DNA of 64,000 nucleotides from the NCBI RefSeq assembly GCF_014905115.1, contig NZ_CP041235.1, positions 310,001 through 374,000 of the forward strand, given 5' to 3'. Below, piece after piece: positions 54,476-62,955 of this stretch (its first letter is position 1; every line of letters begins with the position of its first letter). The notes below the pieces were generated by a model. It did not search any database, had not been told where the DNA came from, and saw only the letters and a program-made list of their open reading frames with translations. This stretch comes from Sulfurimonas sediminis (GTDB lineage: Bacteria > Campylobacterota > Campylobacteria > Campylobacterales > Sulfurimonadaceae). The position numbers were made by a program, and so were the translations under genes.

Positions 54476-55804
54476 TTACTGTCGTCCGTACTGATGACCG
54501 TTTCCTGTCGTTGCAGTAGTGTTTTGTGGATACTCCGGATGGTTGTACTCCTCACCAATAACTGCACACCCCTCTGTAACACCCATATTTTTCAGTGCCG
54601 AGTCAAATGCCCAGTAGTGTGTGTAGCTGCCGTCTCTTAAAAATTCAAATACGGTAACAACATCGCTTGCATTTGAATCCTCTGCAATGGCGATATCTTC
54701 ATCAAGATCATTGATATCTGTTACTTCTACCATACATCCGACTTCAAGGGCATCTTGGGGTGACTGTTTCCCTTTTGCTACGAGTGTGTCATACAGATCC
54801 TGGATCGCCTGAATGTTATATTGTCCTGCAGGTAAATCATTTATATTTATATCCAAATAGCTTAGATTTGCATCAGGAAGGTTTTGCGCTGCATCTATGT
54901 TGCTAAAATCATCCAAAGAGGTAATATATTTTTTGATTAAAAGCTGCATATCTGTTGCATGGACTGTTTCTGAGTTTGTTGCGATATTGTAGAGTGTTTT
55001 AATTTCAGTTCCACTTGCAAGGTGGTAGTTGTAGAGTGTCATATACACATCGTAAGCCAAGCGTTCCTCATTTCCCATATATGCCAGGGTATCTTTTGTC
55101 TCTTGTGTAAGAGTAGAAGCAGGTGAAAGCAGTGCCTGTGTTACTGCTGATGTTGCCTGTGTTTGCATTGTATCAGTATCTGCAATACCGTTTCCATGTG
55201 CCTGCACAGGAAGAGCGTGGTTTGCCATAGAATCTGTGACACTCTCTACATAATCAACTGTTTGTAAAAGGTGTTGTTCGGCAGTCTCCGGATCAAGAAG
55301 TGAGATATTCAAATCTGTAGCGATAGCGTCAAGATTATCTGCTGTGAGTTTTTCATGTGCTCTTTGACGAAGCTGCTCTCGTACCTGTGTTTGAATACGA
55401 ATACCGTCATTTGGATTGTAGTTATCATCACATGATTGTAAAAGCTGTGCAATTGCAAGTACTTGGCTGTTATTGATATCTGTTCTGTTTACACCTGCCA
55501 AATCCTGAGGAAAAACCATAGTGTCTTGCGGAAGTATCGAGATTGTTCCAAGCTCAAGTGTTTCAATACTGAATGTTACAGGCAATGCGCTACATGTAAA
55601 GGAACCGTTTGCATCAGTTACCCCTGTTGTACCGTCCGCACATGTATAATTGACATCTGCAACAAAACTGTCAACAAGTTGTCCGCTTGTTGTTAGAGAT
55701 GTGACCGGAGCTGTGCTGTCACTTGTAGAACCACAGCCACTTAAGAGAAGTGCTGCCGTAACAGTTGATATACCGAGAAGTGTTTTTAAATATTTTGCTT
55801 GCAT
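54476..55804 (-). CDS. Lipoprotein with DUF2202 ferritin-like domain
   Basis: A 442-residue protein with lipobox LLLSGCGS (Cys24). The first half (about 40-200) begins with a carboxypeptidase-like fold region (VNYTCADGTTGVTDANGSFT). The second half (about 235-430) is a DUF2202 ferritin-like four-helix domain: LAYMGNEERLAYDVYMTLYN, then NSETVHATDMQLLIKKYI, then EFLRDGSYTHYWAFDSAL. The Glu/His pattern suggests a di-metal site. Function unknown. It is behind the copper receptor gene on the same strand (about 80-base gap), so a role in metal storage or oxidation outside the cell membrane is possible. Confidence 0.85.
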   Translation of the reverse strand: MQAKYLKTLLGISTVTAALLLSGCGSTSDSTAPVTSLTTSGQLVDSFVADVNYTCADGTTGVTDANGSFTCSALPVTFSIETLELGTISILPQDTMVFPQDLAGVNRTDINNSQVLAIAQLLQSCDDNYNPNDGIRIQTQVREQLRQRAHEKLTADNLDAIATDLNISLLDPETAEQHLLQTVDYVESVTDSMANHALPVQAHGNGIADTDTMQTQATSAVTQALLSPASTLTQETKDTLAYMGNEERLAYDVYMTLYNYHLASGTEIKTLYNIATNSETVHATDMQLLIKKYITSLDDFSNIDAAQNLPDANLSYLDININDLPAGQYNIQAIQDLYDTLVAKGKQSPQDALEVGCMVEVTDINDLDEDIAIAEDSNASDVVTVFEFLRDGSYTHYWAFDSALKNMGVTEGCAVIGEEYNHPEYPQNTTATTGNGHQYGRQ

Positions 55805-55886
55805 TATACAATCCTTTTTTTGTTAATTTTACAGAAGTATAATATAGAAGTGTTAGCGCAGTGTTAGTACCTCAAAGAGGAGGTAC

Positions 55887-57887
55887 CTAGAAGTTGAAAT
55901 CCAAATTTGTGTAGATGTAGCGTCCCGGTTCATTCATAAGCATAATATCAGTTGTTCCTCCAGTTATAAGAACTAAATCCGCATAGGTATTACTTCTTGC
56001 ATAGGTTTTGTTGAGTATATTGTTCATCCCTACAGTAAAGTCAAATTTTTTATTGACAGCATGTTTTATTTTTGCATTTAAAATTGCCCAGCCGGCTAGA
56101 ACTTGTTCGCCATTTTCATCATCTATTTGTGTCCAGCGTTTACGCATCATAGTGTCAATTGTTGCCATAGAACGGTTGGCATATTCATAGTTAAGAGCAA
56201 TTTTTCCTTCAAGCGGTGCTATATCGGCCAAGTTAGTATTTGTTTGTCCTGCAAGAGGTGCATCTTTTTTTCCGCGTTTATAGGCCGCACTCATATCTAA
56301 AGAGATGTCATCACTCAGATAAACAGATGCGCTGGCTTCTCCACCATAAATATAGGCGTCAATATTTTGAAATGCATTCACAGCTACACCTTTTTGGATG
56401 TAGATATAATCTTTAAGTTTTGAGTAAAAAGTTTTAATTTTAAACTCGAAACTATCATTATTGATTTCGTATCCTAAATCAATTTCTTGATTTCTGACAT
56501 TTTTAAGATCAGGGGTTCCGACAAGATTACCCATAGAACTGAAGAAGTAAAGTTCTCTGGCATCTGGTACACGATAAGCCTGTCCGATACCAAAGAAAAT
56601 TTTATTTTTTTGATTAAGACTGTATGTTCCAAGAATATTTGCCCCTACCGAGTGATAATTATTGTCTTGATAGCTGTCGTTTGTTATGATAGTATCATCA
56701 ACTCTGGCTCCAAGAGAAAGACTAAATGCACCAAAGTTTTTGTCAAGTTTTGCAAAGAGTGCTGTGTTTTTTGTAACTGCATTGTCGATACTTTTCTTGT
56801 ACCCCATGAGTGCCGCTGAATCATTTTTCTCATAATGTCCATCCCATTTTCTGTTGCTTGCATCAAGACCGATAAGAAGTTTGTAGGAATTGATGTCAAA
56901 ACTATTTTTTAGTTTGATGCCATCAAGGTTTGTTGTCAACCAGTTTTTAATATTTCCGGTAGCCAAGGCAGAGTTTCTATAGTTTGTTCCCATTGGATGA
57001 TCAACATCAGAGTGATAATATTGCAAATTGATATTTTTATACCCTTTGGCTACATTGTCAATATTATATTCCACAGAGTAGATATTTGAGTCATCATAGA
57101 GGGCGTCCATCTTTGAGTTTGCGTACAATACATTGTCACTTCTGTTTGCTGTGACACTCAAACGAAGTTCTTGATCTTTTGCAGTTGTGATAAATGCTTT
57201 CGCCATGGCACTCTTTTTTGTGTACGCAGGCATATCATAATAGGCAGGTTGGAGTCTTGGGTCTTTAGAACCAACCAGTGTTGTAGAATTTGCTGCTTGA
57301 TATTTGTCAATCTGCTGTGCTAATGTATCTCCGTTTCCGTCATGATACTGATCAGAGGATTCAGTCGAGACTGTTGCAGTCATGCGAATAAAATCATTGC
57401 CACCACTTGCACTTGCACCAAACTTTTTATAGTTCCATGAACCAAAGCCGAGATTTACAGATGCTTTGAAATCTTTTGTGGGTTGTTTTGTTTTTATCTT
57501 TACACCACCGCTTAAATTGCCGTATGTTGTTACATCATATGGTCCTGTTATTATTTCGATAGAATCAATCTGGTTGGCTACGATGTGTGATACAGGCGGA
57601 TCCATTCTGTTTGGACAGGCTCCATAGATTTTTGTACCGTCAACCTCTACGGAAATATTGTCGCGTTTTTGTCCGCGGATGAAGATGTCATTGGCAATAC
57701 CGCTTCTGCGACTCATGTCTATACTTGGAACTGAATCAGCGAGTGCTTGTGCAACATCAGCAGAAACCTGCGCATTTTGTGCGACTTCGGTGAGTGTTGT
57801 GGATTCTACACTGATTGGTGCAAGTTCAATTTCTGAGGCATACAAAGAGGAGAAGACTAATAAAGAGAGTGTAATTGTTTTTTTCAT
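55887..57887 (-). CDS. TonB-dependent copper receptor (OprC/NosA-like)
   Basis: A 666-residue outer-membrane receptor with signal peptide (MKKTITLSLLVFSSLYAS). The plug domain (about 40-150) contains YGACPNRMDPPVSHIVANQI, whose CxxxM spacing matches the copper-binding site of Pseudomonas OprC and of NosA, which serves nitrous oxide reductase. The barrel ends YIYTNLDFNF with a terminal Phe. AAAAAGGATACACC precedes the ATG. Copper is inferred from the motif; no nos or copper-resistance genes are nearby apart from the HMA lipoprotein 3 kb away. Confidence 0.92.
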   Translation of the reverse strand: MKKTITLSLLVFSSLYASEIELAPISVESTTLTEVAQNAQVSADVAQALADSVPSIDMSRRSGIANDIFIRGQKRDNISVEVDGTKIYGACPNRMDPPVSHIVANQIDSIEIITGPYDVTTYGNLSGGVKIKTKQPTKDFKASVNLGFGSWNYKKFGASASGGNDFIRMTATVSTESSDQYHDGNGDTLAQQIDKYQAANSTTLVGSKDPRLQPAYYDMPAYTKKSAMAKAFITTAKDQELRLSVTANRSDNVLYANSKMDALYDDSNIYSVEYNIDNVAKGYKNINLQYYHSDVDHPMGTNYRNSALATGNIKNWLTTNLDGIKLKNSFDINSYKLLIGLDASNRKWDGHYEKNDSAALMGYKKSIDNAVTKNTALFAKLDKNFGAFSLSLGARVDDTIITNDSYQDNNYHSVGANILGTYSLNQKNKIFFGIGQAYRVPDARELYFFSSMGNLVGTPDLKNVRNQEIDLGYEINNDSFEFKIKTFYSKLKDYIYIQKGVAVNAFQNIDAYIYGGEASASVYLSDDISLDMSAAYKRGKKDAPLAGQTNTNLADIAPLEGKIALNYEYANRSMATIDTMMRKRWTQIDDENGEQVLAGWAILNAKIKHAVNKKFDFTVGMNNILNKTYARSNTYADLVLITGGTTDIMLMNEPGRYIYTNLDFNF

Positions 57888-57997
57888 GGTGTATCCTTTT
57901 TAAATATATATTTTAAAGAATAATTTTAAGAAATTATTTAATTTATGATACAAAAAGAAGTGTTACAAAAGTGTTAATTTTTTGCTAAAATTGCAGT

Positions 57998-58096
57998 ATG
58001 AGTACAAAAGAAAAAATAAAACGGACGATTTTAATAGCAGCGGGGTTTGGTCTGGCGACCTATTTGATTATGAGCGGGATGGCGATGTTGCAGTAA
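57998..58096 (+). CDS. Possible 32-residue single-span membrane protein
   Basis: A short frame starting MSTKEKIKRTILIAAGFGLA and ending GMAMLQ: a charged N-terminus then one hydrophobic helix. There is no ribosome site, but TGC-TAAAAT, an extended -10 box, lies exactly six bases before the ATG, as at other leaderless candidates here. A longer overlapping frame (57982-58188) runs into REP repeats and is rejected. Confidence 0.4.
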   Translation: MSTKEKIKRTILIAAGFGLATYLIMSGMAMLQ

Positions 58097-58131
58097 AGGC
58101 TTTGTCATACAAAGATGGCTTGCATGACACA

Positions 58132-58244
58132 CAGCCCGCACTGAAGTACGGGTTCCGAAATACCTCGGAATCGGTACTTCAGTGCTGACTAAGGTGTTTG
58201 AATTTTGTGAAGCAGTTTCTCGGAATCGGTACTTCAGTGCCGAC
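58132..58244. repeat. Cluster of three REP-like palindromes
   Basis: One reverse copy (58132-58157) and two forward copies (58166-58189 and 58221-58244, each with CGGAATCGGTACTTCAGTGC). The two forward copies are followed by CTAAGGTGTTTG, so they are also direct repeats of about 55 bases. They lie between the small frame and the convergent agmatine deiminase gene. Confidence 0.8.
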
Positions 58245-58268
58245 TAAGGTGTTTGGGTTTTGAAGAAC

Positions 58269-59261
58269 TTATAGGGAAAAATTCATAGTCACACAGTGAA
58301 GTGAACCGTGTTGACGAATCAAGACAGAACAGTCAACGGCTACAATCTCTCTGTGCGGAAATGCCTGTTTGAAAATCTTCAGAGCTTCTTGGTCTTGGGT
58401 AACTCCATATACAGGAACCAAAACAGCACTGTTTACAAAAAGAAAGTTGGCATAGGTGGCAGGGAGCCTTTCGCCTTCAAAATACACAGCATCACACATC
58501 GGCAGGGCAATAAGTCGGAAATTATACGCTTTGGCTAGCATCTGCAACTCTTCTTCCATCCGTTTGAGTGCCTTGTAATGTTCATCGTTTGTATCTTTAC
58601 ATGTAACATACATAATGGTGTTTTCATCTATAAATCTTACAAGTGTGTCTATGTGGGAATCTGTATCGTCTCCCGCCAGATAGCCGTGATGCAGATATAA
58701 AATCTGTTCTGCGCCGAAAAACTCTTGGAGTTTTTTTGTAATTTCTTTGGGAGTGAATTGGGGATTGCGGCTTTTGTTGTGCATACATGCAGCGGTCGTT
58801 AAAATCGTCCCTGCGCCGTTACTCTCAACTGCACCGCCTTCAAGAACAAAATCAATTTTTTCAACCTTGCATGGCAGGTATTTGTGTGCAATGTTTTGTG
58901 TCATAAGATTGTCTTTTTTGGCATCAAATTTGTTGCCCCAGCCGTTAAAAGTGAAGTCAAGCAAGGTGGTCGCGTCTGCTTCTTTAACACATAAAGCCGA
59001 ACAGTCTCTTGCCCAGGTGTCATCTGTTATATACTCTACAAATTCAAGATTGCTTGTATCTGAAAAATGTTTTTGTACCGCATCAGTGTCATAGGCAACA
59101 ACAAGGCATTTTTGATATTTTTTGATGGCATTGATGATGTTGACAAAGATGTTTTGGGCTTCTTCAAGGTAGTCTGCCCAGTCTGTATCTGCATGGGGAA
59201 ATATAATTTGCGTAAAACTTTGTTCTTCAAATTCGGCAATTAGCCTTTTTTTCTCTTTCAT
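58269..59261 (-). CDS. aguA: Agmatine deiminase / peptidyl-arginine deiminase family protein
   Basis: A 330-residue guanidino-group hydrolase of the pentein fold. DDTWARDCSALCV (about 80-92), LEGGAVESNGAGTILTT, HHGYLAGDDTDSHIDTLVRF and the C-terminal GSLHCVTM with nucleophile Cys323 are all present. Agmatine is the usual substrate, giving N-carbamoylputrescine; no putrescine genes are adjacent to confirm. AGGAGA lies upstream of the ATG. Confidence 0.92.
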   Translation of the reverse strand: MKEKKRLIAEFEEQSFTQIIFPHADTDWADYLEEAQNIFVNIINAIKKYQKCLVVAYDTDAVQKHFSDTSNLEFVEYITDDTWARDCSALCVKEADATTLLDFTFNGWGNKFDAKKDNLMTQNIAHKYLPCKVEKIDFVLEGGAVESNGAGTILTTAACMHNKSRNPQFTPKEITKKLQEFFGAEQILYLHHGYLAGDDTDSHIDTLVRFIDENTIMYVTCKDTNDEHYKALKRMEEELQMLAKAYNFRLIALPMCDAVYFEGERLPATYANFLFVNSAVLVPVYGVTQDQEALKIFKQAFPHREIVAVDCSVLIRQHGSLHCVTMNFSL

Positions 59262-59265
59262 GGTG

Positions 59266-59271
59266 TATAAT
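59266..59271 (+). promoter_or_regulatory. -10 box of alr, leaderless arrangement
   Basis: TATAAT lies exactly six bases before the alr ATG (59278). The 16-base gap to the divergent aguA start leaves no room for an untranslated leader. Confidence 0.55.
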
Positions 59272-59277
59272 TCTCCT

Positions 59278-60339
59278 ATGGCTTACATCACATTAGATAA
59301 AAATCATTTTTTTCATAATCTTGACATTATTACCAAACTAACTAAAACAAAAGATAAAACAGCACTTGTTTTAAAAGATAATGCCTACGGACACGGACTT
59401 TTGCAAATCGCAGGGATGGCGAAAGAGTACGGGTTGACAAAAGCAGTGGTTCGCACAGATGAAGAAGCAAAACAGATAGAAGATTTTTTTGAATATATTT
59501 TGGTTTTGGCAGATTTTGCACAGGAGTCAAATGAAAAAATACGATACACGATTAATGATTTGCAGGCAATTAACAAGTTTGCAAAAAACACAAAAGTAGA
59601 ACTGAAAGTAGATACGGGAATGTGTCGCAACGGTATTGTGATGTCTGAACTCGAAGAAGCCTTTGTTTTATGTGCCAAACAAGGGCTCAAACTTGAAGCT
59701 GTTTTTACACACCACTCCTCTGCTGATGAAGAGAATGAGTATTTTGATTTGCAAAACAAAAATTTTCAACAGGTGAAAAAAGAGGCAAGGGCTTTGGCAA
59801 AAAAATATGCTTTTGACTCTTTACGATTTCACTCATGTAATTCAGCCGCACTCTTTCGCACAAATGGTTTTGATGAAGATATGGCACGTGTAGGCATCGC
59901 AGCCTATGGTTGTTTGGAATTGCCGAATGCTTTACATGTAAAAGGCTTACATGTAAAAGGCTTACATGTAAACGAATTGGTAAACGAATTGGCACCTGTT
60001 TTGTCTGTGCATGCAAAAAAAATCTCTTCAAGAAAACTCCAAAAAGGAGACTGTGTCGGGTATGGAGCAGCATTTGAAACAGAGTGTACATGTGATGTAT
60101 CAAATTATGATTTTGGGTATGGTGACGGATTTTTACGAAGCTGTTCGCATAACTATGTGACACCGGAGGGTATAAAAATAGCAGGGAGAATCTCTATGGA
60201 TAATGCTTCATTCCTTACATGTAAAGAGGAGCTTCTTATCTTTAACGATGCAAGAGAGGCTGCCAGGTATGCAGGGACAATCAGTTATGAAATGCTGACG
60301 TCTCTCAAGGCATATTTACCGAGAAAAGTTGTCAGTTAG
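59278..60339 (+). CDS. alr: Alanine racemase
   Basis: A 353-residue PLP enzyme making D-alanine for peptidoglycan. LVLKDNAYGHG holds the PLP lysine (Lys33); RFHSCNSAALFR, MARVGIAAYG and FGYGDGFLRS are typical, and AGRISMDNASFL lies near the active site of the C-terminal beta domain. Between residues about 219 and 239 an LHVKG/LHVKG/LHVNELVNELA expansion comes from tandem DNA repeats and lengthens a surface loop. The ATG at 59278 is preferred to the frame start at 59260, which would overlap the divergent gene and the -10 box. Confidence 0.95.
   Translation: MAYITLDKNHFFHNLDIITKLTKTKDKTALVLKDNAYGHGLLQIAGMAKEYGLTKAVVRTDEEAKQIEDFFEYILVLADFAQESNEKIRYTINDLQAINKFAKNTKVELKVDTGMCRNGIVMSELEEAFVLCAKQGLKLEAVFTHHSSADEENEYFDLQNKNFQQVKKEARALAKKYAFDSLRFHSCNSAALFRTNGFDEDMARVGIAAYGCLELPNALHVKGLHVKGLHVNELVNELAPVLSVHAKKISSRKLQKGDCVGYGAAFETECTCDVSNYDFGYGDGFLRSCSHNYVTPEGIKIAGRISMDNASFLTCKEELLIFNDAREAARYAGTISYEMLTSLKAYLPRKVVS
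59932..59993 (+). repeat. Tandem repeats inside alr built on TTACATGTAA
   Basis: A 15-base unit, TTACATGTAAAAGGC, occurs twice (59932-59961), followed by a third partial copy and two copies of a 12-base unit, GTAAACGAATTG. All unit lengths are multiples of three, so the frame is kept. Confidence 0.9.
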
Positions 60340-60379
60340 ATAATTTTTTATAAACCAGGCTTTAGTTTTCAAGACGCAT

Positions 60380-60530
60380 AGCCCGGACTGAAGTCTCAAT
60401 GCCATTAAGTTAAGAAAATTAATGCTTTCTCGGAACCGGTACTTCAGTGCCGGCTGTTGCAATAGTCTTGCCACTCTCAGCCCGGACTGAAGTCCGCGTT
60501 CCCAAAGAGATGCTTGGCTTAATGGCATTG
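60380..60530. repeat. Composite REP-like inverted element, copy 2, inside a REP remnant
   Basis: CAATGCCATTA (60397-60407) and TAATGGCATTG (60520-60530) enclose a forward REP (60431-60455) and a reverse REP (60479-60502), the same layout as at 33942-34074. Just left is a truncated reverse REP (60380-60395, AGCCCGGACTGAAGTC). It fills most of the 206-base gap between alr and the next gene. Confidence 0.8.
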
Positions 60531-60545
60531 AACTCTTAACATAGT

Positions 60546-60938
60546 TTATGAAGCTATTTTTACAATCGCCTCTGTAAATACAACACCGTCTATTCCCAAC
60601 AGTGCCATCTCTTCTATCTCTTCTTCATTCTCTATATGGACTAATATCTTTGCATCAAAAAGATAGTTTTCAGCAATTTTTTGGGCAGTTTTTGCCAGTT
60701 TTTGCTCTACATGTATGTAACCTGCACCCAGGGCAGAAGCATAAATGAGTTCTGTGACATTTTGCACTTTGAGTGCGAATTTTATGGAATTTTGACTGAG
60801 GTATTCAATAATATCAAGATTTTTCTCCTCAAAGTCCAGGTAAATTATTGACGCAGGCGGTGTCTGAATAATCGCGTCTATATCAGACACATGATAAAAT
60901 TTTTCACTCTTTATAAATCTATGACCAAATAAAAGCAT
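60546..60938 (-). CDS. Conserved-looking cytoplasmic protein, function unknown
   Basis: A 130-residue protein with no signal or membrane segment. Alternating beta/alpha blocks (SIIYLDFEEKNLDIIEYLS, KFALKVQNVTELIYASALGA, AKILVHIENEEEIEEMALLG, IDGVVFTE) look like part of a barrel or flavodoxin-like fold. Not recognised. Its ATG overlaps the stop of the PP0621-like gene (TAATG), in a run rsmG, PP0621-like, this gene. Confidence 0.75.
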   Translation of the reverse strand: MLLFGHRFIKSEKFYHVSDIDAIIQTPPASIIYLDFEEKNLDIIEYLSQNSIKFALKVQNVTELIYASALGAGYIHVEQKLAKTAQKIAENYLFDAKILVHIENEEEIEEMALLGIDGVVFTEAIVKIAS

Positions 60939-61174
60939 TATTTTCCCTTTTCTAAACATTCGCGAGAGCAGTAGTATTTTCCGTTACTGAGAACAGACTC
61001 TTGTATTTCTGCATAAACACCACAGCTTGCACACTCCACCATTTCATCGGCATCAGGCTTTGCGGAGTCTTTTTTCGTGTTCTTTTTTGTAACTTTTGCT
61101 TTTGGTTTTGTCTTGAAAAACAGAAAGTAAACCGCAGCAATAACTGCTCCGATTATAAGTATTTTCAGTATCAT
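60938..61174 (-). CDS. PP0621-like small membrane-anchored zinc-ribbon protein
   Basis: A 78-residue protein. One N-terminal membrane helix (about 3-20), a lysine-rich linker, and a C-terminal metal-binding module with [14 protein letters not shown] and [12 protein letters not shown] (four cysteines). It resembles the PP0621/zinc-ribbon family of unknown function. It overlaps rsmG by four bases (ATGA). Confidence 0.82.
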   Translation of the reverse strand: MILKILIIGAVIAAVYFLFFKTKPKAKVTKKNTKKDSAKPDADEMVECASCGVYAEIQESVLSNGKYYCSRECLEKGK

Positions 61175-61758
61175 AATTCTTCTCCTAGAAGCAAATAGTG
61201 TCTGTTTTTTGTTTCAATTATTTTATGTTTAATATCAATATCTGTTTCAATTTCATCAAAAACTTTTTCACCTTTGTAAAAAAGCAGCTTTGAATGAGCA
61301 TCCCGAAAGTTTTTACTTAAGCGTAAAAGCATTTTTGTGTCTGTGACGGCACGTGATGTGATAAGATCAAATACTTTGGGTTGCATCTCTTCAACCCGTT
61401 TTTTTACGACTTGTACATTGTCAAGTCCCAAATCAGCCTTGACAAACTGTAAAAAACTTGCCCGTTTTGTTAAAGGCTCTACAAGTGTCACCTCTGTGTG
61501 TGGCAGTGCAAATGCCAAAATCATTCCCGGAAATCCGGCACCGGTACCTATATCGAGCAGAGAGTCTACTTTTGGTAAAAAGCTCACAGGAAAGACCGCA
61601 TCATAAATGAACTCATTTATAGTCTGCTCACTTTTTGCACCTGTAAGATTATGAATTTTATTCCATTTAAAGAGGTGCTCTTTGTATTTTTGTATGTTTT
61701 GAAAAAAATTATTTGGTAACTCTATTTTGTCATGAGTCAGTGTTGTTTTTAAATCCAA
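61171..61758 (-). CDS. rsmG: 16S rRNA (guanine-527-N7) methyltransferase RsmG
   Basis: A 195-residue Rossmann-fold methyltransferase. [20 protein letters not shown], the SAM-binding [16 protein letters not shown] (about 67-82), [10 protein letters not shown] and [10 protein letters not shown]. It methylates G527 in the 16S decoding region; loss gives low-level streptomycin resistance in other bacteria. First of a three-gene overlapping unit. Confidence 0.97.
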   Translation of the reverse strand: MDLKTTLTHDKIELPNNFFQNIQKYKEHLFKWNKIHNLTGAKSEQTINEFIYDAVFPVSFLPKVDSLLDIGTGAGFPGMILAFALPHTEVTLVEPLTKRASFLQFVKADLGLDNVQVVKKRVEEMQPKVFDLITSRAVTDTKMLLRLSKNFRDAHSKLLFYKGEKVFDEIETDIDIKHKIIETKNRHYLLLGEEL

Positions 61759-61833
61759 TAAAATATCCTTTAAAAAGGATATTTTATCTGAATATTATTT
61801 AATAGAATGTAAATTGCGGGAATTCAGAATTTA

Positions 61834-62397
61834 TTATGAAAATATTTTTTTCATAGCTGTAAAGAAAATTTTGAACAGACCTTTGTTTCCAACGAGGTCA
61901 TCAATAAACTCGTCATAAGTGATTTGTTTTTCTTCAAAAAATCCTCTTAAATATTTTTCACTTGCTTCCATTCCTCCTTCTTGCTCGATCTCTAGCAGTT
62001 TTGCATAAATCGGTTCCATTATATCAATTGCTTTTTGCGGAGCAGCTTTTCTGTATGCCGTATGAGAGATGATTTTGTTTGTAATAGGATCTATTTTTGG
62101 TTCAAACTCTGTGACAACCCAGTAGTAACTTCCGTCTTTGGCAAGGTTTTTGACAACAGCTATGATGTTTTTTGCTTCGTTTATTCTGTCCCACATCATT
62201 TTAAACACTACTTTTGGCATGTCTGGATGCCGTATAATACTGTGAGGTTTTCCTATGAGTTCAGGTTCGGTGTATCCGGATATTTCCACAAAATAATCAT
62301 TGCCGTATTCAATGATTCCTTTGGGATCTGTCTTTGAAACGATATATTTTTTTGGATTTAATTTGATTTGGTTATTAATTGGTTCTGGGTGTTTCAA
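61834..62397 (-). CDS. CetB-like PAS-domain sensor (second copy)
   Basis: A 187-residue PAS protein closely related to the one at 9107: ISGYTEPELIGKPHSIIRHP, PDMPKVVFKMMWDR and DGSYYWVVTEFEP. The C-terminal GGMEASEKYLRGFF and ITYDEFIDDL match the tail of the first copy. The start is taken as TTG at 62397 because AAGAAAGGA lies seven bases upstream; the longer frame crosses the promoter region and the divergent gene. It has no MCP partner next to it, but faces a CZB-domain gene. Confidence 0.85.
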   Translation of the reverse strand: MKHPEPINNQIKLNPKKYIVSKTDPKGIIEYGNDYFVEISGYTEPELIGKPHSIIRHPDMPKVVFKMMWDRINEAKNIIAVVKNLAKDGSYYWVVTEFEPKIDPITNKIISHTAYRKAAPQKAIDIMEPIYAKLLEIEQEGGMEASEKYLRGFFEEKQITYDEFIDDLVGNKGLFKIFFTAMKKIFS

Positions 62398-62508
62398 GTT
62401 ACATTCCTTTCTTAAGTTTTGACAAATTATATAATGATTTTTCTTAAATAGATGAATAAATTTAGAAATTTTATGTAATAATACAAGTACTTTATAAGGT
62501 GAAACAAT

Positions 62509-62952
62509 ATGACGAAAGAAAAAACGATAGATGCGATGGAACATGCCCGTGAGGCACATATAGAGCAGATGACAAAAATAAAGTTTTTTATTGAAGGCAA
62601 AAATATTGACAGTTTAACACCTGTGTCAAAAATGAAGTGTGAATTCGGGCAATGGTTTTATGATGATACCCAGAAAATAAAAAGTGTTTTGGGTGTTCAG
62701 TTTTATGAAAGTTTAGACAGGATGCATGAAGAGTGGCATATACAGTATGCCAAAATCCATACTATATTTATGGGTGCAAAAGAGGAAGGTTTTTTTTCCA
62801 AACTGTTTAAAACACATAAGGTAGATGATTTGGAACTCGAAAAGGCAAAAGTATATTATAAAGATCTTGAAGAGATTACAAAAGATCTGCTGAGACTTCT
62901 TGAGACAAGCAAAAGAAGAGTGCAGGCTCTGAGCGCATCAAAGTTTTCCTGA
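62509..62952 (+). CDS. Stand-alone CZB (chemoreceptor zinc-binding) domain protein
   Basis: A 147-residue cytoplasmic protein. AREAHIEQMTKIKFFIEGK, KCEFGQWFYDD (Cys44) and a later HEEWHIQYAKIH supply the His/Cys pattern of CZB domains, which bind zinc and in other bacteria sense HOCl or regulate chemoreceptors and diguanylate cyclases. A helical tail follows. Here the domain is not fused to an effector. It is divergent from the second CetB-like gene. TAAGG precedes the ATG. Confidence 0.82.
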   Translation: MTKEKTIDAMEHAREAHIEQMTKIKFFIEGKNIDSLTPVSKMKCEFGQWFYDDTQKIKSVLGVQFYESLDRMHEEWHIQYAKIHTIFMGAKEEGFFSKLFKTHKVDDLELEKAKVYYKDLEEITKDLLRLLETSKRRVQALSASKFS

Positions 62953-62955
62953 TAT

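Noticed and set aside
57982-58188. 68-residue frame after the copper receptor
   Set aside because: It runs into REP palindromes and has no recognisable protein features; the shorter frame at 57998 fits better.
59932-59993. Short CRISPR-like array in alr
   Set aside because: The repeats are directly adjacent 15- and 12-base units with no spacers, in frame inside a gene.
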